From UBA1413 sp964650525 (GTDB lineage: Bacteria; Bacteroidota; Bacteroidia; Bacteroidales; Prolixibacteraceae): 64,000 bases of DNA. This document shows, in pieces, positions 40,539-49,430 of this stretch; positions within the stretch are counted from its first letter, which is position 1, and each line of letters starts with the position of its first letter. The notes below the pieces were generated by a model. It was given only the letters and a program-made list of their open reading frames with translations. It was not told where the DNA came from and did not search any database. Position numbers and translations under genes: made by a program. The DNA is taken from assembly GCA_964650525.1 (NCBI GenBank), contig CAZYUA010000005.1, forward strand, positions 62,001 to 126,000, read 5' to 3'.

Positions 40539-42968
40539 ATGCAAACAACAACAACACGCATAGCATACAGGAGAACCCTGTTTTTTCTCTTTCTGGTGAT
40601 GGTTTTTCCGGAAGGGAGAGTTTTGGGCCAGCAGATTGCCATTGTCGATCGCTTGTCGGGTAAACCAATTGAGGGAGTGGTTGTTACCTCCGGAAACAGG
40701 GCTGTTCAGAGTGATCCGGAAGGATGGGTAATCCTGGACCTGTTTCCGGAGACCAGCACCCTGGTTTTCCGTCACCCTTCTTATCAGGTATACAAGACAT
40801 CCAGACAACGGATCAGGGAAACCGGGTTGACCGTCAAACTGGACGAATCTCCCCTCAAACTCCATGAAATCGTTGTTTCGGTGAACCGCTACGAACAATC
40901 AGGGGCCGACATCCCCCAAAAGGTCGACCGGATTGGCCAGGAAGAGATTTCCCGGCAGCATCTGCCCACTATGGCAGAAGTTGCCGGTTTGAGTGCGGAG
41001 GTGTTTGTACAGAAAAGCCAGCAGGGAGGGGGCAGCCCCATGATGAGGGGTTTTTCTGCCAACAGACTGCTGCTGGTTGTTGACGGGATTAGGATGAACA
41101 ACGCTCTCTTCCGGAGTGGAAACCTGCAAAACATCGTATCTGTTGATACCTGGTCACTGGAAAGTATCGAAGTGATTCCCGGGCCCGGTACAGTCATTTA
41201 CGGCAGTGATGCCCTGGGGGGAGTGCTGAGTATGAGCACGCTCAAGCCGAGACTCAGTACAGGTTCTCTTCCGGTTTGGGATAACTTCTTTGTGGTTCGC
41301 ACCTCGTCGGCCAGCAGGGAAAAAACAGCCCACCTGAGAGGCAGCACCGGAAATTCCCGCTGGGGATTCCTGGTTAACGGCACCCTGCAGGATTTCGGTG
41401 ATCTGAAAATGGGAACAAAGGGCCCGGAAGAATACCTCCGGAAAGAATATGTGTTCGGAAAACCTTTCTCCGGCAGGGATTCCATCGTCGTTAATCCCAC
41501 TCCCGAGAGACAAATCCACTCGGGTTACCATCAGGTCAACCTCATGTCGAAAGGCAGGTTCAAACCCTCCGACCGGCTGGACCTTAATGCCGGCGCTATT
41601 TTTTCGCGAATGTCGGAGGTTCCCCGCTACGACCGGTTAATCGTTACCCGCAACAACCATCTCCGGTACGGAGAATGGTATTATGGTCCCCAAATCTGGT
41701 CGCTATTCTCTCTTTCAGCCGATTATGCTTCTCACCACCCGCTTGCCGACGGAATTACCCTCATTATTGCCATGCAACAGTACCGGGAGAGCCGCAATGA
41801 TCGGAACTTCAACGATTCCCTGCTTTACCGTAGAAAGGAAAAAGTGAACGTGTACACACTCAACATGGACTTCCGCAAGCAACTCGAAAAAAAAGCAACG
41901 CTGGCCTATGGGCTGGAAGCATCCATGAACGTCATCCGCTCCCATGGACAGATGGTAAACCTTTTATCGGATCACCGGCAGGAAATCGTACCACGCTACC
42001 CGGACCAATCAACTTACAGGACAGTGGCAAGCTATTTAAGCAGCCGGTACAATCTGACATCTGACCTGTTTTTTCAGGCAGGAATCCGTTCTACCTGTAC
42101 CTGGTCTGATGGCAACTTCCCTTACCGGCTTTATCAGTTTCCTTTCGAATCGTTCAATAACAGAAGTTTTGCTGTCAATGGCAATGCAGGGCTGGTGTAT
42201 CATCCCACTCCCTTATGGCAGGTTAACCTGCTTGCGTCCTCCGGATTCAGAGCCCCGAACATGGACGACATGGCCAAGGTCTTCGATTCTGCACCCGGAA
42301 ATGTCGTGGTTCCCAATCCCGGTTTAAAACCGGAATATGCCCGAAATCTTGAAGCCAGGATCCTCAATCGCTTCGGAAACAAACTAAAAATGGAAACGGT
42401 AGTATTCTATACCCATTTGAAGAATGCCATGGTACGACGGCCTTTCACCTTTAATGGGCAGGATTCGGTATTATATAATGGGATCCTGAGCAAGGTGGAA
42501 GCCCTGGTCAATACCGGTTTTGCCAATGTTTACGGGGGAACTGCAGAACTTGAATACCTGCCGGCCACTTTTCTGAAGGTCACCCATTCGTTTACCCTGA
42601 TCCGGGGCTTCGATTCGGACAGGACTCCTATGCGCCATGTCCCTCCGGTATACGGACATTCAGCCGTTAGGTTTGTGCGGAATAACTGGTTCGCGGAAAT
42701 CCTGGCCCGTTACAATGGAGCCGTTCCCTTCGACCGACTATCCTCGGAGGAACGCGACAAACCCTACCTTTATATTCCCGACAAAAACGGAAATCCATAC
42801 TCCCCGGGGTGGTTCATCCTCGATCTCAGGGCTTCAGTTACCCTTCTCCGGAATATGAACCTTTCTGCTGGTACCGGGAATCTGTTCAACAGGCGGTACA
42901 GGCCCTATTCGTCAGGAATTGCTGCTCCCGGAAGAGATTGGCTGATTTCACTTTCAGGCCGGTTTTAA
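40539..42968 (+). CDS. TonB-dependent outer-membrane receptor
   Basis: 809 residues. Imports a scarce ligand across the outer membrane using ExbB/ExbD/TonB energy. A signal peptide (about 1-30, ending VLGQ) is followed by a carboxypeptidase-regulatory-like domain (about 31-105; VDRLSGKPIEGVVVTSG). The plug domain follows (about 115-230; ending IEVIPGPGTVIYGSDALGGVLSM), then a 22-strand-type barrel ending RDWLISLSGRF with terminal Phe. It resembles the heme/siderophore receptor group more than SusC, which is longer. No SusD partner is adjacent. The flanking A+T palindromes hint at metal control. The ligand cannot be read from the sequence. Confidence 0.92.
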   Translation: MQTTTTRIAYRRTLFFLFLVMVFPEGRVLGQQIAIVDRLSGKPIEGVVVTSGNRAVQSDPEGWVILDLFPETSTLVFRHPSYQVYKTSRQRIRETGLTVKLDESPLKLHEIVVSVNRYEQSGADIPQKVDRIGQEEISRQHLPTMAEVAGLSAEVFVQKSQQGGGSPMMRGFSANRLLLVVDGIRMNNALFRSGNLQNIVSVDTWSLESIEVIPGPGTVIYGSDALGGVLSMSTLKPRLSTGSLPVWDNFFVVRTSSASREKTAHLRGSTGNSRWGFLVNGTLQDFGDLKMGTKGPEEYLRKEYVFGKPFSGRDSIVVNPTPERQIHSGYHQVNLMSKGRFKPSDRLDLNAGAIFSRMSEVPRYDRLIVTRNNHLRYGEWYYGPQIWSLFSLSADYASHHPLADGITLIIAMQQYRESRNDRNFNDSLLYRRKEKVNVYTLNMDFRKQLEKKATLAYGLEASMNVIRSHGQMVNLLSDHRQEIVPRYPDQSTYRTVASYLSSRYNLTSDLFFQAGIRSTCTWSDGNFPYRLYQFPFESFNNRSFAVNGNAGLVYHPTPLWQVNLLASSGFRAPNMDDMAKVFDSAPGNVVVPNPGLKPEYARNLEARILNRFGNKLKMETVVFYTHLKNAMVRRPFTFNGQDSVLYNGILSKVEALVNTGFANVYGGTAELEYLPATFLKVTHSFTLIRGFDSDRTPMRHVPPVYGHSAVRFVRNNWFAEILARYNGAVPFDRLSSEERDKPYLYIPDKNGNPYSPGWFILDLRASVTLLRNMNLSAGTGNLFNRRYRPYSSGIAAPGRDWLISLSGRF

Positions 42969-43090
42969 ACGTAAAATCTGCAAAAATGAGCGTTTGGAGA
43001 GGTCGCGCCCATCCGTATGTAAAAAAATTTCGTTGGTGGATAAAAAAAAAGGTCAACTTGCGATTATATCATCTAAAAAGTATAATTTGG

Positions 43091-43102
43091 CAATAATTAT
43101 TG
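43091..43102. promoter_or_regulatory. Second CAATAATTATTG palindrome
   Basis: Identical to the palindrome at 40459-40470, again followed by TA. It lies about 90 bases before a terminator with no intervening protein gene. Confidence 0.4.
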
Positions 43103-43189
43103 TAACAGGCCGTTATTTTCCGGCAGGAAGAATAAATTATCAGGCTGAAAAAGCAAAGATCAATCAATTCGGTAATTCCTGCCGTTCCC

Positions 43190-43224
43190 GGAGGCTGTCC
43201 TGCAAAGACAGCCTCCTTTTTTTT
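43190..43224 (+). terminator. Strong Rho-independent terminator without an adjacent gene
   Basis: A perfect 10-base stem (GGAGGCTGTC with GACAGCCTCC), a 7-base loop and eight T residues. The nearest plus-strand gene ends 220 bases upstream, so it either ends the receptor transcript after a long 3' region or ends a small RNA. Confidence 0.85.
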
Positions 43225-43505
43225 ATCAGCCCCGGACAGGGTTCCAGGACTACAACCAGCGGCTCGCACGACTCGGAAAATACCAATACCAGGAAGTACC
43301 CCCTGCCCGATTGTTAACAAGTTCATACTTTTCAACCGCTTCGGCAGGAATATTGGGTATCAGAACCTGCTAGCCATTTCCCCGGTATCCCCGGATGCAG
43401 AGCCGGGGTAACCTATTTTGCAGCAGTGCAATTTCAGGCTTCAGATCAGGGTGCCCTGAGGTTAGCCATTGGGTATTGCGGGGATACCAATCACCTCCTG
43501 AGCAG

Positions 43506-44108
43506 TTATAAAATTCGGATCCTGATATCTCTCCAGTACACTTTTATTCCCCCTCCGTCGTGAATCTGCAAGGCAACCGCACCCTTCCCCCTGCCTATCT
43601 TTTCGTCGGCCAGGTCTGCCATCAGGGTGCCATTCAGCCAGGTGGTCACCTGATTGCCGACAACCTTTATGCGAAGGTCATTCCACTTACCCATTTTCAA
43701 AATATGCTCTTTTCCTTCCGGAATCGTAACCAGCCAGCCCCTGCCATAAGACTCATAAATCCCTCCCGTATCTTTTCCGGGCGGAGCTACTTCCACCTGC
43801 CAACCCGACACTCTGGTCCCTTCGAAGGATGAACGGAAAAACACTCCGCTGTTTCCATCGGCAGCCTGACGAAATTTCAGCTTCAGTTCGAAATTGTCGA
43901 AATCCCTGACAGTGGACAGGTAACCATACGCCTTGTCTGCCCCGCTTTCACAAACCAGGAGGCCCCGCTCAACAAACCACTGTTCCGTTCCATGGATCAT
44001 CCACCCATCCAGATTTTTCCCGTTGAAAAGCTTTTCAAAATCCCCTTTTTGTGCTGGGGCAAAAAAAGCCACTAAAACAGCTACAAGTAAAATGATTCCT
44101 CTTTTCAT
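43506..44108 (-). CDS. DUF1080 protein (3-keto-disaccharide hydrolase-like), secreted
   Basis: 200 residues from the ATG at 44108. A signal peptide (MKRGIILLVAVLVAFFAPAQ) precedes a single DUF1080 domain of concanavalin-like fold: FEKLFNGKNLDGWMIHGTEQW, NFELKLKFRQAADGNSGVFFR and the closing IQIHDGGG-type segment AVALQIHDGGGIKVYWRDI. Family members act on 3-keto-glycosides or occur in such gene clusters in Bacteroides. The in-frame ATG at 44132 would add 8 residues before the signal peptide. It is on the same strand as a sugar isomerase/epimerase gene, 234 bases downstream of it. Confidence 0.9.
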   Translation of the reverse strand: MKRGIILLVAVLVAFFAPAQKGDFEKLFNGKNLDGWMIHGTEQWFVERGLLVCESGADKAYGYLSTVRDFDNFELKLKFRQAADGNSGVFFRSSFEGTRVSGWQVEVAPPGKDTGGIYESYGRGWLVTIPEGKEHILKMGKWNDLRIKVVGNQVTTWLNGTLMADLADEKIGRGKGAVALQIHDGGGIKVYWRDIRIRIL

Positions 44109-44366
44109 CGCCTGAGACACTATATTATACATTATTAAAACGATTCAAAGGTCCAGCGCCACCAGCTTTCTGTCTGCTACGGGGCTATTTCAGACTGTTA
44201 CAGAGCTGCCAAAATCCTCCTGGTGCATCTTTTACCGGCTGCCAGGAAGCCGGGGAAGACCCCCTGTGTGGTAACTGCCGGATTGCGGAACCCTACCCTG
44301 CCTGCCAGGGTGTCACCGGTTTCAAACTTCCAGGCTAACAGAAAAAGAGCACAGGATTTCGCAGGG

Positions 44367-45302
44367 TTACACGAGGATTTTCGTCGCCAGGTTGGATATG
44401 CTCGACTCAATGGCTTCAAAGGGTTTCCCGTCAAGGGTGCTGTCCTGCTCTACAATCATGTATTTCATGCCAGCCAGCTCTTTGACAGCAAGGATAGCTC
44501 TGAAGTCGATCAAACCGGCACCTACCGGTGCAAAATCAGTAACTCCGTCAGTCGTGAAAAAAGGTTCTTCGCGGGTGAACATATCCTTCAGATGGAACAA
44601 CTCAAACCTGCCCGGATAGCGTTGGATGATGTCAACAGGATTCCGTCCTGCCTTAGTGACCCAGAACATATCCAGTTCCATGGTGACAAGTGCCGGATCG
44701 AGATCCGCCATAAAGACATCAAAATAAGGAATCTGTCCCTCGACAGTGGCAAACTCGAAATTGTGATTATGGTATCCGAAGCGGATACCGTTTTCTTTCA
44801 TGATGGCACCCACCTGGTTCCAGTCTGCGGCCATTTTCCTGTAGCTATCCAGGGTTGTGCGCGCCTCCTCAACCACCCAGGGCTGGACACAATACTGAAC
44901 CCCCAGTCTGGCATGGTCTTCCGCCATTTTTTTTGCATTCTCGAGGGTAATGCCCCGTGCTTCTACTTGCGTGTGGCTGCTCAGAATCTCCATTCCCAGG
45001 TCTTCCACCATCTTCCGGAACTCCCCGGGTTCATAACCATAAAATGTACCGTCGGCATAGCCTGCCAGTTCCAGGTATTTGTATCCCATGTCTGATACCC
45101 GCTGCAGAGAACCGGCAACATCGGCATCCATCGCATCACGGATGGTATAAAGCTGAAGACCTATCCCGAAGCTTCTCGGATCTGCGGATGCCACCTTGCC
45201 TCCCCCCTTATTTCTACAGGAAAATTGGGATAGCAGGAGTGCTCCCATGGCTCCTGCAGCTGAAATTTTCAAAAATTCCCTCCTTGACTTTTGTGTTTTC
45301 AT
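44367..45302 (-). CDS. Exported sugar phosphate isomerase/epimerase (TIM barrel)
   Basis: 311 residues. The N-terminus has a twin-arginine motif (RREFLKISAAGAMGALLL) followed by SQFSC, so it is probably Tat-exported and possibly lipidated. The remainder is an AP-endonuclease-2-like TIM barrel (IGLQLYTIRDAMDAD, GYKYLELAGYADG, IRFGYHNHNFEF, VTMELDMFWVTKAG, FELFHLKD). Glu, Asp and His metal ligands are visible. Such proteins occur beside DUF1080 and oxidoreductase genes in 3-keto-glycoside clusters. No GFO/IDH/MocA oxidoreductase is seen here. The substrate is unknown. Confidence 0.9.
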   Translation of the reverse strand: MKTQKSRREFLKISAAGAMGALLLSQFSCRNKGGGKVASADPRSFGIGLQLYTIRDAMDADVAGSLQRVSDMGYKYLELAGYADGTFYGYEPGEFRKMVEDLGMEILSSHTQVEARGITLENAKKMAEDHARLGVQYCVQPWVVEEARTTLDSYRKMAADWNQVGAIMKENGIRFGYHNHNFEFATVEGQIPYFDVFMADLDPALVTMELDMFWVTKAGRNPVDIIQRYPGRFELFHLKDMFTREEPFFTTDGVTDFAPVGAGLIDFRAILAVKELAGMKYMIVEQDSTLDGKPFEAIESSISNLATKILV

Positions 45303-45838
45303 TCGTATCAGTTTAATTCATTGAAATTCAATTATTTTTGCAACCACCAGGTCATCACGCTCAACCGTAAACCCTGCATCCGGCAGGAACCAAAAACTCC
45401 CCTGGGATTACGCAAGGAAGGGAACCTGACAGGGCCGCGGCTGTATTCATCTCCCTTTTACCACCAACCCTTTACCGCATTTACCCTGCTCTTCGAGACC
45501 TGAAAAAAATATGGCAAATTTCGCTTTTTACCATCCCCCCAGGTACCTGAATCAGTTTCCGGCTGATAAAAATAGTATTTTTACACTGATTACCATCGAA
45601 GGTTGATCAATCCCGGCTGGAAGAAAACCGTTTGTCCGGGGATCGTCAGGGTTTTCCCCTGAACCGGTTCCGGAAAGAGTATCTGCCCGGGGAAAAGCTG
45701 TAGGTTTCAGGCTTTTCGCGTTATCAAACCTGAAAAATGAACTACCCGGCCGCAAGCATCGGGGCATCTTGTTGGTTAACATAATTTATTTTGCGCTGCA
45801 GAGCGGCGGGGAATTAATCCCATAGAGATTAAAAGGTT
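45303..45838. other. 536-base divergent intergenic region
   Basis: It separates the minus-strand isomerase from the plus-strand CAZyme run and should carry promoters in both directions. Visible are an A+T dyad AAAAATA-G-TATTTTT at 45568-45582 and TTATTTTG at 45786-45793, a one-mismatch -7 element, 45 bases before the esterase ATG. No gene or RNA was recognised. Confidence 0.5.
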
Positions 45839-47593
45839 ATGAGAAATTTTATGTTCACGGCTATGATGGCTGCCGCACTGATGGGGTGCGGACGGCAACA
45901 GGTAAACCAGACGCAGTCGCTTACTGCCGGTCACGAATGGCAGTTTAAAACCGGGGATTCGTTGGTTTGGGCTGAACCTTCGTACGACGATTCGGGCTGG
46001 ACAACCATAACAACGGCACAGACCTGGGAGGAGCAGGGCTTCACCGGGTACGACGGTTTTGGCTGGTACAGGCAGAGGTTTGCGATTCCGGAGGGTTTTG
46101 ACAAGACCATCAGGGAAAATGGAGGATTGGTCATCTCCTTTGCTAATGCCGACGATGCCGATGAATTGTATTTCAATGGTACACTGGTTGGTGCTACCGG
46201 AAAATTGCCTCCGGAATATATCAGCGGCTACGGTATTAAACGCCGGTATGTAGTACCTCCTGAACGGGTGAAGACCGGAGAAACCAACCTGATAGCCCTT
46301 CGGGTTTTTGATGGTGGCGGAGGCGGAGGTATTGTTACAGAACAGGTAAACATTTTTCCCTTATCGGAAGTGCACCAGCTACCCTTGTCCGTCCGGATTC
46401 ATGAGGAGGACTGGGTCTTCCGGGGTCAACCGGAGGCATCGGTCGGGATAGCCGTTGCCGGACTCCCGGGCAAAAATTGTAAGGTCACCATTCTGCTGAA
46501 CCTTTCCACCGATGACTACCAACCGGTTGGAGAATACACTGATAATGTAAAGGTTATAAAAGGAGACACCGCCGTAGCCCGCTTCAAGATCACCCTTCCT
46601 GCCCCCGGTTTTTACCGCTGTTCGGCCAGTGCCGTTAAGGAGGGCATTAAAGGAGAAGCGATCCTTTTCAATATCGGGTATGAACCTGAAAAAATAGTAT
46701 CGCCACCCGATGCCATGCCCGATTTTGATGAATTCTGGAAAAACACCCGGGCAGAACTGGACAAGGTTCCCCCGCAATTCCGGATGGAACGGATGCAAGA
46801 GCGCTCTGAAGGAGCCAGGAATCTGTACCATGTTAAAATGCAGTCGTTCGGAAATGTGACCATTGAGGGATATTATGCCGCGCCCAAGGCGACCGGGAAA
46901 TACCCTGTCATCATCGGGTACATGGGTTACGGATCGGAACCCTGGATGCCTGGCAGCGACGACAACCCGGATGTTGCCGAATTTATTCTTTCAGTGCGCG
47001 GACAAGGGATCCAGAAGGCCGGCAATCCCTATGGCAAATGGATTGTCCATGGTCTGGAGTCGAAAGAAACCTACTACTATCGCGGGGCCTTCATGGATCT
47101 GGTGCGGGCCATCGATTTTGTAGCTTCCCGGCCTGAAGTCGACGCAGAAAAAATTGTCGCAGAAGGAGGCAGCCAGGGCGGGGCTTTTACTCTGGCTGCC
47201 TGTGCCCTCGACGACCGCATCAGGGCTGCGGCCCCGACCATTCCGTTTCTCAGCGACTACCCCCACTATTTCAGGATTGCTCCCTGGCCGGCCAGCGATT
47301 TCAGGGAATACCTGCAGGCTAACCCTGATCGCACGTGGGATGAAATCTACCGGATTCTCTCCTACTTCGACATTAAAAACCTGGCTCCCCGCATCACCTG
47401 CCCGGTACTGATGGCAGCCGGCCTGCAGGACGACGTCTGCCCTCCCCATACCAACTTCGCTGCCTATAACCTGATACCCGGTGAAAAAAAATACTACATC
47501 TTCCCTGACCAGGGACATAATGTTCCGGCTCGCTGGTACCAGCTGAGAATGCAGTTCTTCAGGGAAAAACTCGAATCAGGCCAGGAGAGGTGA
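45839..47593 (+). CDS. CE7-like acetyl esterase with N-terminal beta-sandwich, lipoprotein
   Basis: 584 residues. The signal peptide ends in a lipobox-like AAALMGC. Residues about 25-185 form a GH2-type jelly-roll (WAEPSYDDSGWTTI, LYFNGTLVGATGKLPP), then a linker Ig-like domain (about 190-290). The C-terminal alpha/beta-hydrolase domain of acetyl-xylan-esterase type follows. The catalytic serine is S445 in GGSQGG, Asp is D531 or D532 in GLQDDVCPP and His is H560 in DQGHN. CE7 enzymes remove acetyl groups from xylan or mannan oligosaccharides. It precedes a GH26 mannanase by 109 bases, so acetylated mannan is a reasonable substrate guess. Confidence 0.88.
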   Translation: MRNFMFTAMMAAALMGCGRQQVNQTQSLTAGHEWQFKTGDSLVWAEPSYDDSGWTTITTAQTWEEQGFTGYDGFGWYRQRFAIPEGFDKTIRENGGLVISFANADDADELYFNGTLVGATGKLPPEYISGYGIKRRYVVPPERVKTGETNLIALRVFDGGGGGGIVTEQVNIFPLSEVHQLPLSVRIHEEDWVFRGQPEASVGIAVAGLPGKNCKVTILLNLSTDDYQPVGEYTDNVKVIKGDTAVARFKITLPAPGFYRCSASAVKEGIKGEAILFNIGYEPEKIVSPPDAMPDFDEFWKNTRAELDKVPPQFRMERMQERSEGARNLYHVKMQSFGNVTIEGYYAAPKATGKYPVIIGYMGYGSEPWMPGSDDNPDVAEFILSVRGQGIQKAGNPYGKWIVHGLESKETYYYRGAFMDLVRAIDFVASRPEVDAEKIVAEGGSQGGAFTLAACALDDRIRAAAPTIPFLSDYPHYFRIAPWPASDFREYLQANPDRTWDEIYRILSYFDIKNLAPRITCPVLMAAGLQDDVCPPHTNFAAYNLIPGEKKYYIFPDQGHNVPARWYQLRMQFFREKLESGQER

Positions 47594-47702
47594 TAGGGAT
47601 GGTCAGCCTGCCCGTATCCTGCACAACATGGGGATACAGAGGCCAAAACGAGTGCTCTCAACAACAAAGCGTCAGTTTCAATAACGATTTAACCATCATG
47701 CG

Positions 47703-49406
47703 ATGACTCTATCCGGGAATTTTCAAAACAAGTACAGGGATTTCAGAAGCTGGCTATTTGTGCTGGTGCTCTTGTGGTGGCTCCCGCTGATGCCGGCTGC
47801 CGCTCAGGAGGTGAAGGTGGAAGCCGAAAGCGGACAGTTCACAGGGGTATCTGTATTCAAGAGCGTTGCCGGCTATTCCGGAACAGGGGTCGTTGGCCGG
47901 TTTACAAGCACCAGCGACAAACTGACCCTTTCTGTTCCCCTGACGGTAGATGCCCGGTACGACATCTTCATCGGGTACTGCGTTGAAGGAACAACAAAAA
48001 TCATTAACGTGGATGTTAACGGGACCAGAAGTTCATTGGAAATTCCCATTTTGGACGGAAAGATCCATGAAGTCAAATTCGGCAACCTGGCCCTGAAGGC
48101 GGGCAATGTTACTGTGACCATCACACCCAACTGGACCTGGTTTTACATTGATTATGTAAGGTTTACAAAATCAGAGGCTGCGGGAACAGGGTTTTCCATC
48201 TCCCCCATACCGGTTAATTCATCAGCCAACCTGGCAGCCCAGAATGTATACTCTTTTCTGAAAGATAATTTCCTGCAAAAGACCATTTCCGGAGTGATGA
48301 CCCTGAAGCCGCTGAGCAACAGCACAAACGAAATTTCCTACCTGAAGGGTATCACCGGCCGGGAGCCGGCTTTGCTGGGACTCGACTTCATGGACCATAT
48401 CAACAGCAGCTGGGTCAACAATCCCGACCTTATAAAAGATGCGAAAACCTGGTGGGGACGCAGAGGCATTGTTGCCCTCTGCTGGCACTGGAGGGATCCT
48501 TCCCGGACAACATCGGCCTTTTACACAGCCGACACCTCCTTTGATATCACCGCTGTAAATGATACCACCTCAGCAGGATACAAAGCCATGGTACGCGACA
48601 TGGATCAGGTAGCCGGTTATCTGAAAGAGTTGCAGGCAGCAGGAGTGGCGGTGCTCTGGCGCCCTCTCCACGAGGCTGCCGGAGGATGGTTCTGGTGGGG
48701 AGCCAAAGGCGCCGGCCCCTGCGTCAACTTGTGGCGGCTGATGTTCAACCGCTTTACCTATTACCACCGGCTGAACAACCTGATCTGGATTTGGACTACC
48801 ACCGACGACAGCAAAGCGCTTGCCTGGTACCCCGGAGATGATTACGTGGACATTCTGGGAATGGATATCTATCCGGGCGAAAAACAACATGGCTCCCAGG
48901 TGATCTCCTTTGAAAAGGTGAAGGAGATCTTCGGAGGTCATAAAATCATCACCCTCAGTGAATGTGGCTCTATTCCCTACCCGGAACAAATGCAATCCGA
49001 CGGGGCTTACTGGTCCTACTTCATGCCCTGGTACGGAACCCACACCAAAGACTCTGTCCATAATTCCGTTAACGACTGGAAAAAAATCCTGGGAAGCGAT
49101 TTTGTCATCACGCTCGATGAGATGCCTCAATTGGCCGTCAGCGCTATTAATAAAGAGGTTTCCTCTTCCGGGCCTTTCGACGGAGCTTCCCTTTCCTGGA
49201 GCAGGGAGGGAATCCGGCTGGAATTACCCGAGTCTGCAGAATCCTGCCAGGTTTGTGTTTATGACACCTCCGGCCATCTTCTTTTCCGGAAAGACAAACT
49301 CCGCGAAAATCCTGTTCTTATTCCTGTTCCCCGACGGAAACGCAGCCTTTTGCTGGTTCAGGTTTCCAACGGACAACACCGCAGGTTATTTAAACTGGCC
49401 CCATAA
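47703..49406 (+). CDS. GH26 endo-beta-mannanase with N-terminal CBM and T9SS-like tail
   Basis: 567 residues. Signal peptide about 1-36 (LPLMPAAAQ). A CBM35-like module (about 37-155; VKVEAESGQFTGVSVF, WFYIDYVRFTK) is followed by the GH26 barrel (about 180-465). Catalytic acid/base is E324 in WRPLHEAAGGWFWW; nucleophile is E420 in TLSECG. The last about 80 residues (VCVYDTSGHLLFRK, LLLVQVSNGQHRRLFKLAP) resemble a T9SS type A sorting domain, so the enzyme is probably exported to the surface or medium. It cuts beta-1,4-mannan chains. The GH43-like gene starts 24 bases downstream. Confidence 0.93.
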   Translation: MTLSGNFQNKYRDFRSWLFVLVLLWWLPLMPAAAQEVKVEAESGQFTGVSVFKSVAGYSGTGVVGRFTSTSDKLTLSVPLTVDARYDIFIGYCVEGTTKIINVDVNGTRSSLEIPILDGKIHEVKFGNLALKAGNVTVTITPNWTWFYIDYVRFTKSEAAGTGFSISPIPVNSSANLAAQNVYSFLKDNFLQKTISGVMTLKPLSNSTNEISYLKGITGREPALLGLDFMDHINSSWVNNPDLIKDAKTWWGRRGIVALCWHWRDPSRTTSAFYTADTSFDITAVNDTTSAGYKAMVRDMDQVAGYLKELQAAGVAVLWRPLHEAAGGWFWWGAKGAGPCVNLWRLMFNRFTYYHRLNNLIWIWTTTDDSKALAWYPGDDYVDILGMDIYPGEKQHGSQVISFEKVKEIFGGHKIITLSECGSIPYPEQMQSDGAYWSYFMPWYGTHTKDSVHNSVNDWKKILGSDFVITLDEMPQLAVSAINKEVSSSGPFDGASLSWSREGIRLELPESAESCQVCVYDTSGHLLFRKDKLRENPVLIPVPRRKRSLLLVQVSNGQHRRLFKLAP

Positions 49407-49430
49407 GCTGGGAGATTAATTAGGTATTAC

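Larger units (their letters stand above)
42969..43505. other. 537-base region without a protein gene
   Basis: It holds a second copy of the CAATAATTATTG palindrome (43091-43102) and a strong plus-strand terminator (43190-43224). Short ORFs on both strands have no recognisable protein pattern. A small RNA between about 43090 and 43224 is possible. Confidence 0.5.

Noticed and set aside
40262..40663. Plus-strand open frame of 133 codons before the TonB receptor
   Set aside because: It runs through a strong terminator and into the receptor gene in another frame; composition is not protein-like.
45552..45782. Minus-strand 76-codon open frame in the divergent intergenic region
   Set aside because: No family pattern, no ribosome binding site, and it overlaps likely promoter sequence.
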